A stretch of 64,000 nucleotides of DNA. Origin: Sphingobium yanoikuyae. GTDB taxonomy: Bacteria; Pseudomonadota; Alphaproteobacteria; Sphingomonadales; Sphingomonadaceae. Both the position numbers and the translations under genes were made by a program. Below are positions 63,273 through 64,000 of this stretch, piece by piece (positions within the stretch are counted from its first letter, which is position 1; each line of letters begins with the position of its first letter). The stretch is taken from contig NZ_CP139979.1 of the NCBI RefSeq assembly GCF_034424525.1, forward strand, positions 3,187,001-3,251,000, in the 5' to 3' direction. The notes below the pieces were generated by a model. It made no database searches. It saw only the letters and a program-made list of their open reading frames with translations, and was not told where the DNA came from.

Positions 63273-64000
63273 TTGAGCATCCATAAGGAAATCCGTTTCG
63301 AGGACGAAATCTGCGCTCACCTCGCGGAGCATGGCTGGCTCTACGAACCCGGCAGCGCCGCGTTTTACGACCGCAAGCGGGCACTGTTCGCGCCCGATCT
63401 CGTCGCGTGGGTGCAGGAAACGCAGCCGAAGGTCTGGGAGTCACTGAACCGCAGTCATGGCGCAGGCGCTGAGTCCGCGCTGCTCGATCGGGTGCGCAAG
63501 CAGATCGACGATCGCGGCACGCTGGATGTCATCCGCCACGGCGTGGAGATGGTCGGCGTGCGGGGCATGATCTCGCTGGCCCAGTTCAAGCCCGCAATGG
63601 GCATGAATCCCGACATCATCGCCGCCTATCAGGCGAACCGCCTGCGCGTTGTGCGGCAGCTTCGCTACTCAGTGGCGAATGAGAACTGCTTCGATCTGGC
63701 GCTGTTCCTCAATGGCGTTCCCGTCGCGACCGCCGAGTTGAAGACGGACTTTACCCAGTCGATCACGGACGCCATCGATCAGTATCGGTTCGATCGCCTA
63801 CCCCGACCAAAAGGCGGCAACGCTGAGCCGTTGTTGACCTTCCCCAGCGGGGCGCTTGTCCACTTCGCAGTGAGCAACAGCGAGGTGCATATGACCACCA
63901 AGCTGGCAGGGCCGACCACGCGCTTCCTTCCATTCAATAAGGGCGATGCAGGCGGCGCGGGCAATCCGCTCAATGAGCACGGGCACCGCACCGCCTATCT
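63273..64000 (+). CDS. hsdR: type I restriction subunit HsdR, N-terminal part (cut by window end)
   Basis: 242 codons are visible, from a TTG at 63273 (MSIHKEIRFEDEICAHLAEH) with GGGGTGAGG just upstream. The N-terminal endonuclease fold is clear: CFDLALFLNGVPVATAELKT (139-158), with Asp141, Glu155 and Lys157 as PD-(D/E)XK residues, then DAIDQYRFDR. The ATP-dependent translocase part lies beyond the window. Four bases separate it from the previous gene. Confidence 0.9.
   Translation, partial: MSIHKEIRFEDEICAHLAEHGWLYEPGSAAFYDRKRALFAPDLVAWVQETQPKVWESLNRSHGAGAESALLDRVRKQIDDRGTLDVIRHGVEMVGVRGMISLAQFKPAMGMNPDIIAAYQANRLRVVRQLRYSVANENCFDLALFLNGVPVATAELKTDFTQSITDAIDQYRFDRLPRPKGGNAEPLLTFPSGALVHFAVSNSEVHMTTKLAGPTTRFLPFNKGDAGGAGNPLNEHGHRTAY

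Overview
The window is high-GC DNA from an alphaproteobacterium, most likely a sphingomonad (Sphingobium/Sphingomonas-type). The evidence is a FlbD-type regulator in the flagellar cluster, TTAACC motifs of CtrA type, a DUF4169 protein, TonB receptors with FecI/FecR control, and GTG/TTG starts in tightly overlapping operons. No rRNA, tRNA or CRISPR array was found.

Bases 1-31,318 are an almost uninterrupted flagellar cluster. flbD-fliEFGHIJKL is on the minus strand. Flagellin fliC follows, then an osmoregulated periplasmic glucan pair (opgG, opgH) inserted between flagellar blocks. Next on the minus strand come a lytic transglycosylase-flhA-fliA operon, flgA-flgM-flgN, and a short PomA/MotA-like and MotB-like stator pair. 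On the plus strand are flgBCDEFGHIJKL and a second, classical motAB. The intergenic DNA shows four near-consensus sigma-54 promoters (flgB, flgG, flgA, slt-flhA-fliA), three sigma-28-type promoters (fliC, flgM, motA), and clusters of palindromic CGGCAA sites before flgB and fliC that suit the FlbD-type activator. This reads as a tiered cascade: FlbD/sigma-54 genes first, then FliA/FlgM-controlled filament and motor genes.

Bases 31,319-48,960 are ordinary chromosome: an MHS-type transporter, an OmpR/EnvZ-type two-component pair, a secreted EF-hand protein, argG, a Pro/Ala-rich membrane protein, a DUF4169 protein, a LacI regulator, an unknown secreted protein, a GT61 glycosyltransferase, and a FecI-FecR-TonB receptor-alkaline phosphatase unit that looks like a regulated phosphoester scavenging system.

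Bases 49,096-64,000 look like an acquired island. They hold a serine recombinase, two divergent copies of an Excalibur-domain protein, a P-loop helicase-like protein, a very AT-rich patch, several orphan small genes and a DNA methyltransferase with a recombinase-like N-terminus. The island continues into a compact type I restriction-modification operon: hsdM, an hsdS with an extra C-terminal domain of about 210 residues, a GIY-YIG/DUF4357 nuclease, a PD-(D/E)XK/DUF4268 nuclease, and hsdR running off the window. This expanded operon is the best candidate here for an unusual defence system.
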